A stretch of DNA of 64,000 bases from Leclercia adecarboxylata. Its GTDB lineage: Bacteria > Pseudomonadota > Gammaproteobacteria > Enterobacterales > Enterobacteriaceae. This document shows positions 40,620 through 50,585 of the stretch, piece after piece. Below the pieces are notes generated by a model. The model was not told the DNA's origin, ran no database searches, and saw nothing but the letters and a program-made list of their open reading frames with translations. A program made the position numbers and the translations under genes. Position 1 is the stretch's first letter. Every line of letters begins with the position of its first letter. The stretch spans positions 4,898,001-4,962,000 of the forward strand of contig NZ_CP040889.1 in NCBI RefSeq assembly GCF_006171285.1, read 5' to 3'.

Positions 40620-41528
40620 TTAACGGTCTTTCGGATCGAGGGCATCACGCAGGCCATCGCCGATAAAGTTGAAACAAAACAGTGTCACCACCAGGAAACC
40701 CGCCGGGAACAGCAGCAGCCACGGTGAAACTTCCATAGAGTTGGCGCCATCACTCAACAGCGCACCCCAGCTGCTCAGCGGCTCCTGGGTACCCAGGCCG
40801 AGGAAGCTCAGGAAAGATTCAAACAGGATCATGCTCGGCACCAGCAGGGAGGCATACACCACCACTACGCCCAGCACGTTCGGCACGATGTGGCGAACCA
40901 CGATATTGCCGGTAGAGACCCCGCCGACCTGCGCCGCTTCGATAAACTCTTTGCGCTTCAGACTCAGGGTCTGACCGCGAACGATACGCGCCATATCCAG
41001 CCACGACACCATGCCGATGGCCACGAAGATCAGCAGAATGTTCTGGCCGAAGAAGGTCACCAGCAGGATGACGAAGAACATAAACGGGAAGGAGTTGAGG
41101 ATCTCCAGAATACGCATCATCACCGAGTCGACTTTACCGCCGAGGTAGCCGGACAGCGATCCGTATAAAGTCCCCAGAATTACCGCAACGAAGGCCGCCG
41201 CGATCCCGACCATCAACGAAATGCGTCCACCGATGGCCACACGCACCAGCAGGTCGCGCCCGGAGGAGTCGGTACCAAAGTAGTGGCCCGATTCGGTATC
41301 CGGCGCGCTGGACATCATGCCCCAGTCGGTATCGAAGTAGGTGAACTGAGACAGCATCGGCGCCAGCGTCACAAACAGAGCGATAATGACCAGCACAATC
41401 AGGCTGGCAACCGCTGCACGGTTGTGCATAAAGCGACGGCGGGCATCCTGCCAGAGACTACGCCCCTCGACTTCGAGTTTTTCACTGAAGTTTTCCAGCG
41501 CCTCGCTGTTTTTCTTACTTAACATCAT
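40620..41528 (-). CDS. oppC: Oligopeptide permease OppC
   Basis: 302 residues, E. coli length. Long cytoplasmic N-terminus, six membrane helices and the EAA loop (EFIEAAQVGGVSTGNIVVRHI) that docks on the ATPases. Starts 14 bp after oppB. Confidence 0.97.
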   Translation of the reverse strand: MMLSKKNSEALENFSEKLEVEGRSLWQDARRRFMHNRAAVASLIVLVIIALFVTLAPMLSQFTYFDTDWGMMSSAPDTESGHYFGTDSSGRDLLVRVAIGGRISLMVGIAAAFVAVILGTLYGSLSGYLGGKVDSVMMRILEILNSFPFMFFVILLVTFFGQNILLIFVAIGMVSWLDMARIVRGQTLSLKRKEFIEAAQVGGVSTGNIVVRHIVPNVLGVVVVYASLLVPSMILFESFLSFLGLGTQEPLSSWGALLSDGANSMEVSPWLLLFPAGFLVVTLFCFNFIGDGLRDALDPKDR

Positions 41529-41542
41529 GGCGAGCTCCAGTG

Positions 41543-42463
41543 TCAGTAGCGAATTTTCGGATCGATAACGGCATACAGCACGTCGACGATCGCGTTAAAG
41601 AAGATGGTGAGCGCGCCAACAAGAATGGTCAGACTCAATACCAGAGAGTAGTCGCGGTTAAGGGCGCCGTTAACGAACAGCTGGCCGATACCCGGCAGAC
41701 CATAGATGGTTTCGATAACCATTGAACCGGTGATGATCCCGACAAACGCTGGGCCCAGGTAAGAGAGCACCGGCAGGAGCGCTGGCTTTAACGCGTGACG
41801 GAAGATAATGCGGCGCATCGGCAGCCCTTTCGCGCGGGCGGTGCGGATGAAGTTAGAGTGCAGCACTTCAATCATCGAACCACGGGTAATACGCGAAATA
41901 CTGGCGATATAGGCGAGAGACAGCGCTACCATCGGCAGGATCATGTACTGCAGCGCCCCGCCGTTCCAGCCGCCGCCGGGCAGCCATTTCAGGGTGATGG
42001 CAAATATCATTACCAGTAAGGGTGCGACGACAAAACTCGGTATGACGACGCCGGTCATTGCCACCCCCATCACGGCGTAATCCCATTTGGTATTTTGATT
42101 AAGCGCGGCAATAACGCCCGCCGTCACGCCAAGAATAACGGCCAGTAAAAATGCCGCGGCGCCTAATTTTGCCGAAACGGGGAAGCTCGAAGCCACCAGG
42201 TCGTTTACGGAATAATCTTTGTATTTAAATGACGGACCAAAATCACCGTGGGCCAGCTGTTTCAGATAGTTGAAATACTGGGTGGAGATAGGATCGTTTA
42301 AATGATATTTCGCTTCGATATTCGCCATGACTTCTGGTGGCAGCGTACGTTCACCGGTGAAAGGACTTCCCGGCGCGAGACGCATCATAAAGAAGGAGAT
42401 CGTTATAAGAATAAATAGCGTTGGGATCGCTTCAAGACAGCGACGTAGGATAAATTTCAACAT
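41543..42463 (-). CDS. oppB: Oligopeptide permease OppB
   Basis: 306 residues, E. coli length, six helices; EAA-type loop RTARAKGLPMRRIIFRHALK. Forms the channel with OppC. An 85-bp gap with a stable hairpin separates it from oppA. Confidence 0.97.
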   Translation of the reverse strand: MLKFILRRCLEAIPTLFILITISFFMMRLAPGSPFTGERTLPPEVMANIEAKYHLNDPISTQYFNYLKQLAHGDFGPSFKYKDYSVNDLVASSFPVSAKLGAAAFLLAVILGVTAGVIAALNQNTKWDYAVMGVAMTGVVIPSFVVAPLLVMIFAITLKWLPGGGWNGGALQYMILPMVALSLAYIASISRITRGSMIEVLHSNFIRTARAKGLPMRRIIFRHALKPALLPVLSYLGPAFVGIITGSMVIETIYGLPGIGQLFVNGALNRDYSLVLSLTILVGALTIFFNAIVDVLYAVIDPKIRY

Positions 42464-42512
42464 TGCCCGTACCTTCTGGCGTGTGCCTATATAGTATTAC
42501 GATGAGTAGACA

Positions 42513-42541
42513 CCGTGGGGCAGGCATCGCCCGCCCCACTC
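42513..42541 (-). promoter_or_regulatory. oppA-oppB intercistronic hairpin
   Basis: GTGGGGC ... GCCCCAC (42515-42521 with 42533-42539), extended by an inner GGC/GCC. No T tract follows on the minus strand, so it likely protects or processes the oppA 3' end, letting OppA exceed the permease. Confidence 0.6.
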
Positions 42542-42548
42542 ATTGCCA

Positions 42549-44180
42549 TTAATGCTTGATAATATACAAGTTTTTAACGTAGATATTATCCATCGGGTCT
42601 TTCCCGGTATATCCACCTACCCACGGTTTGACCAGACGGGCGTTCACGTAGTAGTAAACCGGCACGATTGCAGAGTCTTTATCGAGCTGCTGTTCTGCTT
42701 TCGCATACAGGTCAGCACGCTGCGCTTCGTCAGTGACTTTCAGGGTATCGCCAATCAGCTTGTCGAACTCTGGGCTTTTATAGTGCGCGGTGTTGTTCGA
42801 GCTGTCGCTCAGCATGGTGTTCAGGAAGGAGGTCGGTTCATTGTAGTCCGCACACCAGCCTGCACGCGCCACATCAAAGGTGCCCTGATGACGGCTGTCG
42901 AGGAAGGTTTTCCACTCCTGGTTTTCCAGCTTCACGTTCGCACCCAGGTTTTTCTTCCAGATGGAGGAGACGGCGATAGCCAGTTTCTTATGCAGGTCAG
43001 AGGTGTTGTACAGCAGGTTAAAGGTCAACGGTTTCTCAGCGGTATAACCGGCTTCGGCCAGCAGTTTCTTCGCTTCTTCGTTACGTTTTTCCTGTGACCA
43101 GCCGAACCACTCTGGCTGGGTCAGTTTTGCGCCATCGGTATACGGTGGGGTGTAGCTGTACGCCGGCAGGTCGCCCTGGTTTTTCACTTTATTAACGATG
43201 ATGTCGCGATCCAGTGCCAGTTTCAGAGCGGTACGAACGCGAACGTCATTGAATGGCGCTTTCTGGTTGTTGATCTCGTAGTAATAGGTGCAGAGGTACG
43301 GGTCAACGTGTACTTCAGCCGGGATCTCTTTTTTCAGCTTCTGGAACAGTTCAATCGGCATGTTGTTATAGGTCATGTCGATTTCGCCGCTGCGATAGCG
43401 GTTAACGTCGGTCACTTCAGATGAGATTGGCAGGTAGGTTACCTGATTGATAACGGTTTTTGCGTTATCCCAGTAGTTGGTATTACGCTCGAGGTCGATA
43501 CGTTCGTTAACAACCCAGGCTTTCAGCTTATAGGCGCCGTTGGTCACGATATTGGCAGGCTGAGTCCACTTCTCGCCGAATTTCTGAACCGCGGCTTTCG
43601 GAACCGGGGAAACGGACGGGTGAACCAGCAGCTTATAGAAATACGGAACCGGCTCGCTCAGGGTCACTTCGAAGGTGTTGTCATCGATCGCTTTTACGCC
43701 GAGGTCGGTAACAGGTTTTTTGCCAGTGATGATGTCGTCGATATTGGCGATATGGCCATACTGCAGATAGCTCGCATAAGGAGAGGCGGTGTTTGGATCC
43801 GCCAGGCGCTGCCAGCTATAAACGAAATCTTGTGCGGTGACCGGGGAACCGTCAGACCATTTTGCGTCTTTACGCAGGTGGAAGGTCCAGACTTTACCGT
43901 CTTTGTTTTCCCATTTTTCAGCGACACCCGCAACCGGGTGGCCGTCTACGTCAGAGACCAGCAGACCTTCGAACAGATCGCGGTTAACGTTAGACTCAGG
44001 TACACCTTCAATTTTGTGCGGGTCCAGAGACTGGACTTCAGCACCGTTGTTACGGACCAGCGTTTGCTTCTCCGCCAGTTGGACCCCAGCAGGTACGTCA
44101 GCAGCCATTGCAACGTTGCCTGCGATTAGCGCAGTTAAGATCCCCGCAGCGACCAGACTTTTTTTTGTGATGATGGACAT
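42549..44180 (-). CDS. oppA: Periplasmic oligopeptide-binding protein OppA
   Basis: 543 residues, E. coli length. Signal peptide cleaved after AMA at residue 26. Family SBP_bac_5: SLDPHKIEGVPESNVNRDLFEG region, and TYYYEINNQKAPFNDVRVR. Binds di- to pentapeptides of almost any sequence. First gene of oppABCDF; the leader near the start is CA-rich and may be a GcvB target. Confidence 0.98.
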   Translation of the reverse strand: MSIITKKSLVAAGILTALIAGNVAMAADVPAGVQLAEKQTLVRNNGAEVQSLDPHKIEGVPESNVNRDLFEGLLVSDVDGHPVAGVAEKWENKDGKVWTFHLRKDAKWSDGSPVTAQDFVYSWQRLADPNTASPYASYLQYGHIANIDDIITGKKPVTDLGVKAIDDNTFEVTLSEPVPYFYKLLVHPSVSPVPKAAVQKFGEKWTQPANIVTNGAYKLKAWVVNERIDLERNTNYWDNAKTVINQVTYLPISSEVTDVNRYRSGEIDMTYNNMPIELFQKLKKEIPAEVHVDPYLCTYYYEINNQKAPFNDVRVRTALKLALDRDIIVNKVKNQGDLPAYSYTPPYTDGAKLTQPEWFGWSQEKRNEEAKKLLAEAGYTAEKPLTFNLLYNTSDLHKKLAIAVSSIWKKNLGANVKLENQEWKTFLDSRHQGTFDVARAGWCADYNEPTSFLNTMLSDSSNNTAHYKSPEFDKLIGDTLKVTDEAQRADLYAKAEQQLDKDSAIVPVYYYVNARLVKPWVGGYTGKDPMDNIYVKNLYIIKH

Positions 44181-44199
44181 TGTGTTGATACTCCACTCT
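44178..44199 (-). promoter_or_regulatory. Candidate GcvB sRNA target in the oppA leader
   Basis: On the minus strand the ribosome binding site and start are joined by TATCAACACAATG, an A/C-rich segment complementary to the G/U-rich R1 region of GcvB, which is known to repress oppA in E. coli and Salmonella. Confidence 0.45.
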
Positions 44200-44956
44200 T
44201 TATAATTACTGGTTTTTTACCAGCCTGTTTAATTCCCCTTTTTGGGGTTCCCTGACAACGTAGGAGTTTATGCTGCCGTCAGGCGTTTTTTTTTACTTCT
44301 TGCTATCACCGACTTTACTATTACTGGCGACTCGTCTGGCCGCCTTGCGTCGATTTGTGACACGCCTCCCCTGTCGAGGCGTGTATTAATTCTTATAGGT
44401 CAGAATCGTTAATGAAAAAGATTCTCAACTAAAGGAATTACGCTGAAATGGAATGGCCGGAAAGTACCAAATGGCTTACTTAGGTGCCAATACATTTTGC
44501 AAATTTGTTAACCAATTCTCTTTTACGAAAGTTACCGTAACGCTGTGGGCTACCCTGCCGCGCATCAAAAGCGGGAAAAGTTACCGCTATTCAATGGGAT
44601 GTTGAAAATGTTATCGATGACTGCCTGGCGCTGCCAGAGACGAACCGTTATTTGTACAAAAAATTAACAACTGTCTATTATTTAGCACATTCATCTAAAT
44701 CATTCAGCAAATTACTAATATCATCTCAGTAATCTTGCAGCAAGCCCCAGAGTATCGTGTGAGTAAAATAACAGTCGCATTGCGCGGATTGTGACCAAAG
44801 TAGTTGGAAGGTATTTGTTAACCCTTTGAAAAATAACAAAACAAAATTATTAATAAAATTTATTATAGATAGAGCGATTTTCAACTTTCATTATATGATT
44901 TGCTGATAATGACAAAAAAAACGGAGCCACAGGCTCCGCTCTTTCGTTTGAAATGG
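44181..44956. other. Long oppA leader and promoter region
   Basis: 776 bp, AT-rich beyond 44400, no supported gene on either strand. It contains the oppA ribosome binding site (minus GGAG, 44191-44194), a small hairpin CCCC-TTTTT-GGGG (44235-44247), and the ychE terminator at its right end. E. coli oppA also has a long regulated leader. Confidence 0.6.
44914..44938 (-). terminator. ychE terminator
   Basis: CGGAGCC, loop ACA, GGCTCCG, with a run of A on the plus strand (T tract on the minus strand). Confidence 0.9.
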
Positions 44957-45604
44957 CTAACTGAGTAAACCCGGGAAAATGGATTTCAGACCGGTAACAA
45001 TAAATTCGATCCCCAACGCCATCAGCAACAGACCCATAATTCGGGTAATAACGTTAATGCCGGTCTGCCCCAGTAGACGCACCAGCCAGGGTGCGAGACG
45101 GAATACCCCCCAGCAGCAGAACGCAAACAGCGCGATGGCTACCGAGAAGCCAACCAGATGCATAAGATTATGGTAGCGCGTTCCCCATACGATAGTGGAG
45201 CTGATTGCCCCCGGTCCCGCCATTAATGGCAGCGCCAGCGGTACTACACCAATACTCTCGCGGATGGCGGTTTCTGATTTCTCCTGCTTGTTTTGTTTGT
45301 CCTCACCCAGCTTGCCGCTGATCATTGACATTGCAATAGTCACCACGAGGATCCCGCCGGCAATTCTGAACGAATCAATGGAGATGCCAAAAATTTGCAA
45401 TATTGAATCGCCAAGATAGAGCGAGGTCAGCAGGATGATTGCCACCGACAAATTTGCCGTCAGGTTGGTTTTATTCCTGGCCACAGCGGTTTGATAGCTG
45501 GTCATACTGATAAACACGGGGATGATGCCCACCGGGTTCACCAGCGCAAACAGGCCGATGAAAAACTTAAAATAGGTTGGAAAATCAAAGAGCGATAGGC
45601 TCAC
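44957..45604 (-). CDS. ychE: MarC-family membrane protein YchE
   Basis: 215 residues, equal to E. coli YchE, with six membrane helices; segments FALVNPVGIIPVFISMT and PLALPLMAGPGAISS are MarC-family hallmarks. Start is GTG at 45604: GGAG stands 6 nt before it. The frame is open upstream to an ATG at 45697, but that extension lacks conservation. Function unknown; the family is not a proven transporter. Confidence 0.9.
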   Translation of the reverse strand: MSLSLFDFPTYFKFFIGLFALVNPVGIIPVFISMTSYQTAVARNKTNLTANLSVAIILLTSLYLGDSILQIFGISIDSFRIAGGILVVTIAMSMISGKLGEDKQNKQEKSETAIRESIGVVPLALPLMAGPGAISSTIVWGTRYHNLMHLVGFSVAIALFAFCCWGVFRLAPWLVRLLGQTGINVITRIMGLLLMALGIEFIVTGLKSIFPGLLS

Positions 45605-46079
45605 TGTTAGCTCCGCTGATAAGCAAGACGTAATATAAAATGTGGCAACAACAATAACCGCGCAGAAGATACGCCTTTTATGCCTGCCTTTCATCACATT
45701 AATGCTAAATATAGTGATGTTGCACTGTAAAATATTTGTGTACTTTATAGGTGCTTATGGTTCAATTAGTTTTGCAATTATTTAACATCTGACGAAATGC
45801 CCCAAAATACCCCTGCTGAAAGGTATCAGCTTATGGATAAATTGATACAGATCATGTTTTCGGTACTCAGAAGTGAGTAATCTTGATTACGCCACCACGG
45901 AGATGCAGAGTCTGACCCAGGCTACTGATAGGAGGCTCTTTTAGTAAATCAGGGGAAAGATAAAAACGTTAACACCTTGTTTTTATGTAATTAAAGCAAG
46001 TGGCAATGACGCTGACTATACTGTTTTCTTGTCGAGCAGCTGATTTACTAAAAGAGTTTAACATTATCAGGAGAGCATT
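45605..46079. other. Divergent ychE/adhE region with long adhE leader
   Basis: 475 bp, AT-rich. Contains the adhE promoters (in E. coli under Cra, Fis, NarL and RpoS control; not pinned here) and a leader with a 17-nt inverted repeat (45936-45952 with 46040-46056). Confidence 0.65.
45936..46056 (+). promoter_or_regulatory. Long-range inverted repeat in the adhE leader
   Basis: CTCTTTTAGTAAATCAG at 45936-45952 pairs perfectly with CTGATTTACTAAAAGAG at 46040-46056, closing an 87-nt loop. The right arm ends 11 nt before the ribosome binding site CAGGAGAG. E. coli adhE mRNA needs RNase III cleavage of such a leader structure for translation, so this is the likely substrate. Confidence 0.75.
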
Positions 46080-48755
46080 ATGGCTGTTACTAATGTCGCT
46101 GAACTTAACGCACTTGTAGAGCGCGTAAAAAAAGCCCAGCGTGAATATGCCAATTTCACCCAAGAACAGGTTGATAAAATCTTCCGCGCCGCCGCCCTGG
46201 CTGCTGCAGATGCTCGAATCCCTCTCGCTAAAATGGCCGTTGCCGAATCCGGTATGGGTATCGTTGAAGATAAAGTGATTAAAAACCACTTTGCTTCTGA
46301 GTATATCTACAACGCCTATAAAGATGAGAAGACTTGTGGCGTCCTGTCAGAAGATGACACCTTCGGAACCATCACCATCGCTGAGCCAATCGGTATCATC
46401 TGCGGTATCGTTCCAACTACCAACCCAACTTCTACCGCTATCTTCAAATCGCTGATCAGCCTGAAGACGCGTAACGCAATCATTTTCTCTCCACACCCAC
46501 GTGCTAAAGATGCAACCAACAAAGCTGCGGATATCGTTCTGCAAGCGGCGATCGCTGCAGGTGCACCGAAAGATCTGATCGGCTGGATCGATCAGCCTTC
46601 TGTGGAGCTGTCTAACGCACTGATGCACCACCCGGACATCAACCTGATCCTTGCGACCGGTGGTCCAGGTATGGTTAAAGCAGCTTATAGCTCCGGTAAA
46701 CCGGCTATCGGCGTAGGTGCAGGTAACACCCCTGTTGTTATCGACGAAACCGCCGATATCAAACGTGCTGTCGCTTCTGTACTGATGTCTAAAACCTTCG
46801 ATAACGGCGTAATCTGTGCTTCCGAGCAGTCCGTTGTTGTTGTTGACTCCGTATACGATGCCGTTCGCGAACGCTTCGCCAGCCACGGCGGCTACCTGCT
46901 GCAGGGCAAAGAGCTGAAAGCTGTTCAGGACATCATCCTGAAAAATGGCGCACTGAACGCCGCCATCGTCGGTCAGCCAGCGTACAAAATCGCTGAACTG
47001 GCAGGTTTCACCGTTCCAGCCAGCACTAAGATCCTGATTGGCGAAGTGAAAATCGTTGATGAAAGCGAGCCGTTTGCGCACGAAAAACTGTCTCCGACCC
47101 TGGCAATGTACCGCGCGAAAGATTTTGAAGACGCGCTCGTTAAAGCTGAGAAACTGGTTGCGATGGGCGGTATCGGTCATACCTCCTGCCTGTATACCGA
47201 CCAGGATAACCAGCCAGAACGTGTTGCTCACTTCGGTCAGATGATGAAAACTGCCCGTATCCTGATCAATACCCCTGCTTCTCAGGGTGGTATCGGTGAC
47301 CTGTATAACTTCAAACTCGCGCCTTCCCTGACTCTGGGTTGTGGTTCATGGGGTGGTAACTCCATCTCTGAGAACGTTGGTCCTAAGCACCTGATCAACA
47401 AGAAAACCGTTGCTAAGCGAGCTGAAAACATGTTGTGGCATAAACTTCCGAAATCTATCTACTTCCGCCGTGGCTCCCTGCCAATCGCGCTGGATGAAGT
47501 GATTACTGATGGCCACAAACGTGCGCTCATCGTGACTGACCGCTTCCTGTTCAACAACGGCTACGCAGACCAGATCACCTCTGTTCTGAAAGCAGCTGGC
47601 GTAGAAACTGAAGTGTTCTTCGAAGTTGAAGCTGACCCTACCCTGTCCGTTGTGCGTAAAGGCGCAGAGCTGGCAAACTCCTTCAAACCAGACGTGATCA
47701 TCGCGCTGGGCGGCGGCTCCCCAATGGACGCAGCCAAAATTATGTGGGTAATGTACGAGCACCCTGAAACGCACTTCGAAGAACTGGCGCTGCGCTTTAT
47801 GGATATCCGTAAACGTATCTACAAGTTCCCGAAAATGGGCGTGAAAGCGAAAATGATCGCCGTCACCACCACTTCCGGTACCGGTTCTGAAGTGACTCCG
47901 TTTGCCGTTGTAACCGACGATGCAACCGGTCAGAAATACCCACTGGCAGACTACGCTCTGACGCCGGATATGGCGATTGTCGATGCCAACCTGGTTATGG
48001 AGATGCCGAAATCACTCTGTGCATTCGGTGGTCTTGATGCGGTAACTCACGCCCTGGAAGCCTATGTTTCTGTACTGGCGTCTGAGTTCTCCGACGGTCA
48101 GGCTCTGCAGGCACTGAAACTGCTGAAAGAGAACCTGCCAGCGTCCTATAACGAAGGCTCTAAAAACCCGGTTGCCCGTGAGCGTGTGCACAGTGCTGCC
48201 ACCATCGCCGGTATCGCGTTTGCTAACGCCTTCCTGGGCGTGTGTCACTCCATGGCGCACAAGCTGGGTTCACAGTTCCACATTCCTCACGGTCTGGCGA
48301 ACGCCCTGCTGATTTCTAACGTTATCCGTTACAACGCGAACGATAACCCAACCAAGCAGACTGCATTCAGCCAGTACGACCGTCCACAGGCTCGTCGTCG
48401 CTACGCAGAAATCGCTGATCACCTGGGCCTTAGCGCTCCTGGTGACCGCACTGCAGCGAAAATCGAGAAGCTGCTGGCATGGCTGGAAAGCCTGAAAGCT
48501 GAACTGGGTATTCCTAAGTCAATCCGTGAAGCAGGCGTTCAGGAAGCTGACTTCCTGGCTCACGTTGACAAGCTGTCTGAAGATGCCTTCGATGACCAGT
48601 GTACTGGTGCGAACCCGCGCTACCCACTGATTGCCGAGCTGAAACAGATCCTGCTGGATACCTACTACGGCCGTGAATACTCTGAAGGTGTGGTTGCTGC
48701 ACCTGCAGTGGAAGCCCTGGTGAAAGCGGATAAGAAAGCGAAGAAAAGCGCTTAA
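46080..48755 (+). CDS. adhE: Bifunctional aldehyde/alcohol dehydrogenase AdhE
   Basis: 891 residues, E. coli length. N-terminal CoA-acylating aldehyde dehydrogenase (catalytic Cys in DNGVICASEQS; NAD fold TGGPGMVKAAY) and C-terminal Fe-dependent alcohol dehydrogenase (GGGSPMDAAK, iron ligands in HSMAHKLGSQFHIPHG). Reduces acetyl-CoA to ethanol in fermentation; forms spirosomes. Also a pyruvate-formate-lyase deactivase candidate in older literature. Confidence 0.99.
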   Translation: MAVTNVAELNALVERVKKAQREYANFTQEQVDKIFRAAALAAADARIPLAKMAVAESGMGIVEDKVIKNHFASEYIYNAYKDEKTCGVLSEDDTFGTITIAEPIGIICGIVPTTNPTSTAIFKSLISLKTRNAIIFSPHPRAKDATNKAADIVLQAAIAAGAPKDLIGWIDQPSVELSNALMHHPDINLILATGGPGMVKAAYSSGKPAIGVGAGNTPVVIDETADIKRAVASVLMSKTFDNGVICASEQSVVVVDSVYDAVRERFASHGGYLLQGKELKAVQDIILKNGALNAAIVGQPAYKIAELAGFTVPASTKILIGEVKIVDESEPFAHEKLSPTLAMYRAKDFEDALVKAEKLVAMGGIGHTSCLYTDQDNQPERVAHFGQMMKTARILINTPASQGGIGDLYNFKLAPSLTLGCGSWGGNSISENVGPKHLINKKTVAKRAENMLWHKLPKSIYFRRGSLPIALDEVITDGHKRALIVTDRFLFNNGYADQITSVLKAAGVETEVFFEVEADPTLSVVRKGAELANSFKPDVIIALGGGSPMDAAKIMWVMYEHPETHFEELALRFMDIRKRIYKFPKMGVKAKMIAVTTTSGTGSEVTPFAVVTDDATGQKYPLADYALTPDMAIVDANLVMEMPKSLCAFGGLDAVTHALEAYVSVLASEFSDGQALQALKLLKENLPASYNEGSKNPVARERVHSAATIAGIAFANAFLGVCHSMAHKLGSQFHIPHGLANALLISNVIRYNANDNPTKQTAFSQYDRPQARRRYAEIADHLGLSAPGDRTAAKIEKLLAWLESLKAELGIPKSIREAGVQEADFLAHVDKLSEDAFDDQCTGANPRYPLIAELKQILLDTYYGREYSEGVVAAPAVEALVKADKKAKKSA

Positions 48756-48768
48756 TTAATCGCTCAAT

Positions 48769-48795
48769 AAAAAACCCGCTTCGGCGGGTTTTTTT
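48769..48795. terminator. Bidirectional adhE/tdk terminator
   Basis: AAAAAACCCGC, loop TTCG, GCGGGTTTTTTT, between convergent genes. Confidence 0.92.
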
Positions 48796-48818
48796 ATGTC
48801 TGTTAAGAAACAGGGATG

Positions 48819-49433
48819 TTAGCGGCGAAAGGCGTCCTGAATCGCCGTCAGAGAGCCTGTGACCAGCGCCTCTTTGTAATGCTTACGACAGACGGATACA
48901 TAGCGCTCATTGCCGCCAATAACCACCTGCTCGCCTTCCGCATAGGGTTTACCCGACTGATCGAGGCGCAGCACCATACTCGCTTTACGCCCGCAGAAGC
49001 AGATGGTTTTTAATTCCACCAGTTTGTCTGACCAGGCTAGCAAATACTGGCTACCGATAAATAACTCGCCGCGAAAATCAGTACGCAAGCCATAACAGAG
49101 CACCGGTATATCCAGCTCATCAACCACTTCTGAAAGCTCATGTACCTGCTGACGCGTTAGAAACTGGCTTTCATCTACCAGCACGCAATGCACCGCCTGA
49201 TCGGCGGCTTCTGCTCGAATTTCATCCAGCAGATTGGTTAGTGGGTTAAATAGCCTGGCGGGTGAAGAAAGGCCAATTCGGGAGCTGACCTTCCCGGTGC
49301 CAAAGCGGTCATCGATTTCAGCGGTGTACACCACCGTGCGCATCCCACGCTCCTGGTAATTGTAGGAGGATTGCAGTAATGCGGTCGACTTACCTGCGTT
49401 CATTGCTGAATAGTAGAAATACAGTTGTGCCAT
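48819..49433 (-). CDS. tdk: Thymidine kinase
   Basis: 204 residues. P-loop SAMNAGKST at residues 9-17, Walker-B type VLVDESQFL, lasso region and zinc cysteines CFCGRK plus a C-terminal CRKHY. Phosphorylates thymidine and deoxyuridine for salvage. Terminal gene convergent with adhE. Confidence 0.97.
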   Translation of the reverse strand: MAQLYFYYSAMNAGKSTALLQSSYNYQERGMRTVVYTAEIDDRFGTGKVSSRIGLSSPARLFNPLTNLLDEIRAEAADQAVHCVLVDESQFLTRQQVHELSEVVDELDIPVLCYGLRTDFRGELFIGSQYLLAWSDKLVELKTICFCGRKASMVLRLDQSGKPYAEGEQVVIGGNERYVSVCRKHYKEALVTGSLTAIQDAFRR

Positions 49434-49969
49434 TGGCCCTTAAACCCTAATCAATGTGTATTATTACCGATGCGCGATTGTACCATATTTTGTCGGGTCT
49501 TCCGTGCTCCAGCGCTGTTTACCGGGATTTCAGAAGATTTTATCCCTTAACAAGGATATAGGGATCATACTAAAAAGAGGAAATATCTGAGCTTTATCAC
49601 CGTGCTAAGTTCAGGAAAAACCTCTTATTTTAATGTCGTCACAGGGTTCAAAATGAATCAATAATAATTAACCATTTTGGCGAGAAACCGTGTTTTCAGT
49701 ACTAATACGAAAGGTTGATATTTATCCTGAGAAACAATAAACCCTGACAAAATTGCAGACGAAAAAGAGTTCACCGTCAGGTTTACAACGCATCATTGGA
49801 TAACCGGGGTTACCTTTTGCCCTACCAAATTTAAGTTGGCTTAATTATTAATAGCGTCGAATATTAGGTATTTTTGAATTCCTTACATTATGACCTATTG
49901 CATATATCAATTTATGCCTCTATTATTACTTCAACAACCCCCCCACATTATAAGTTTGAGATTACTACA
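49434..49969. other. Divergent tdk/hns region
   Basis: 536 bp, strongly AT-rich. No gene supported on either strand. Bears the hns promoter; in E. coli H-NS binds curved DNA here to repress itself and cold-shock protein CspA activates. I find no small ORF with start signals. A frame extending hns to 49874 is not used. Confidence 0.6.
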
Positions 49970-50383
49970 ATGAGCGAAGCACTTAAAATTCTGAACAACA
50001 TCCGTACTCTCCGTGCCCAGGCGAGAGAATGTACTCTGGAAACGCTTGAAGAAATGCTGGAGAAATTAGAAGTCGTTGTTAACGAGCGCCGTGAAGAAGA
50101 AAACGCTGCTGCTGCTGAAATCGAAGAGCGTACGCGTAAACTGCAGCAATATCGTGAAATGCTGATCGCAGATGGTATTGATCCAAACGAATTGCTGAAC
50201 AGCATGGCTGCCGCTAAAACCGGTACTAAAGCTAAACGCGCTGCGCGTCCTGCTAAATATAGCTACATCGACGAGAACGGCGAATCTAAAACCTGGACTG
50301 GCCAGGGTCGTACTCCAGCTGTTATCAAAAAAGCCATGGATGAGCAAGGTAAACAACTGGACGACTTCCTGATTCAGGAATAA
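49970..50383 (+). CDS. hns: Nucleoid protein H-NS
   Basis: 137 residues, E. coli length. N-terminal coiled-coil oligomerisation domain ([34 protein letters not shown] in pattern), linker, and C-terminal DNA-binding domain with the AT-hook-like QGRTP motif. Silences AT-rich, horizontally acquired DNA. ATG at 49970 after GAGATTACTACA, as in E. coli. Confidence 0.98.
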   Translation: MSEALKILNNIRTLRAQARECTLETLEEMLEKLEVVVNERREEENAAAAEIEERTRKLQQYREMLIADGIDPNELLNSMAAAKTGTKAKRAARPAKYSYIDENGESKTWTGQGRTPAVIKKAMDEQGKQLDDFLIQE

Positions 50384-50399
50384 GTCAGAAACTTATCCG

Positions 50400-50427
50400 A
50401 AAAATCCCGCTTAATGCGGGATTTTTT
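50400..50427 (+). terminator. hns terminator
   Basis: AAAAATCCCGC, loop TTAAT, GCGGGATTTTTT, 17 bp past the stop. Confidence 0.92.
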
Positions 50428-50529
50428 ATGCCTTTATTTTATACAGTGTGACATTCTGTTACATGCTGTCATAACGATTGAACCAGATTATTCTCGTGCC
50501 CTGGTAAGAAACGCCTTAAAAAGGCCATA

Positions 50530-50564
50530 AAAAAACCGGTGTAGCCTGGCTATCACCGGTTTTT
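50530..50564 (-). terminator. galU terminator
   Basis: Long stem AAAACCGGTG ... CACCGGTTTT with inner TAGCC/GGCTA pairs, and a run of A on its left for the minus strand. Confidence 0.9.
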
Positions 50565-50585
50565 GCTTAGCGCGTCATCGCAAAA

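Noticed and set aside
44254..44294. Plus-strand hairpin-like CCTGAC...GTCAGG followed by nine T, resembling a terminator
   Set aside because: No plus-strand gene precedes it; the loop is 26 nt and the 6-bp stem is weak. Part of the oppA leader.
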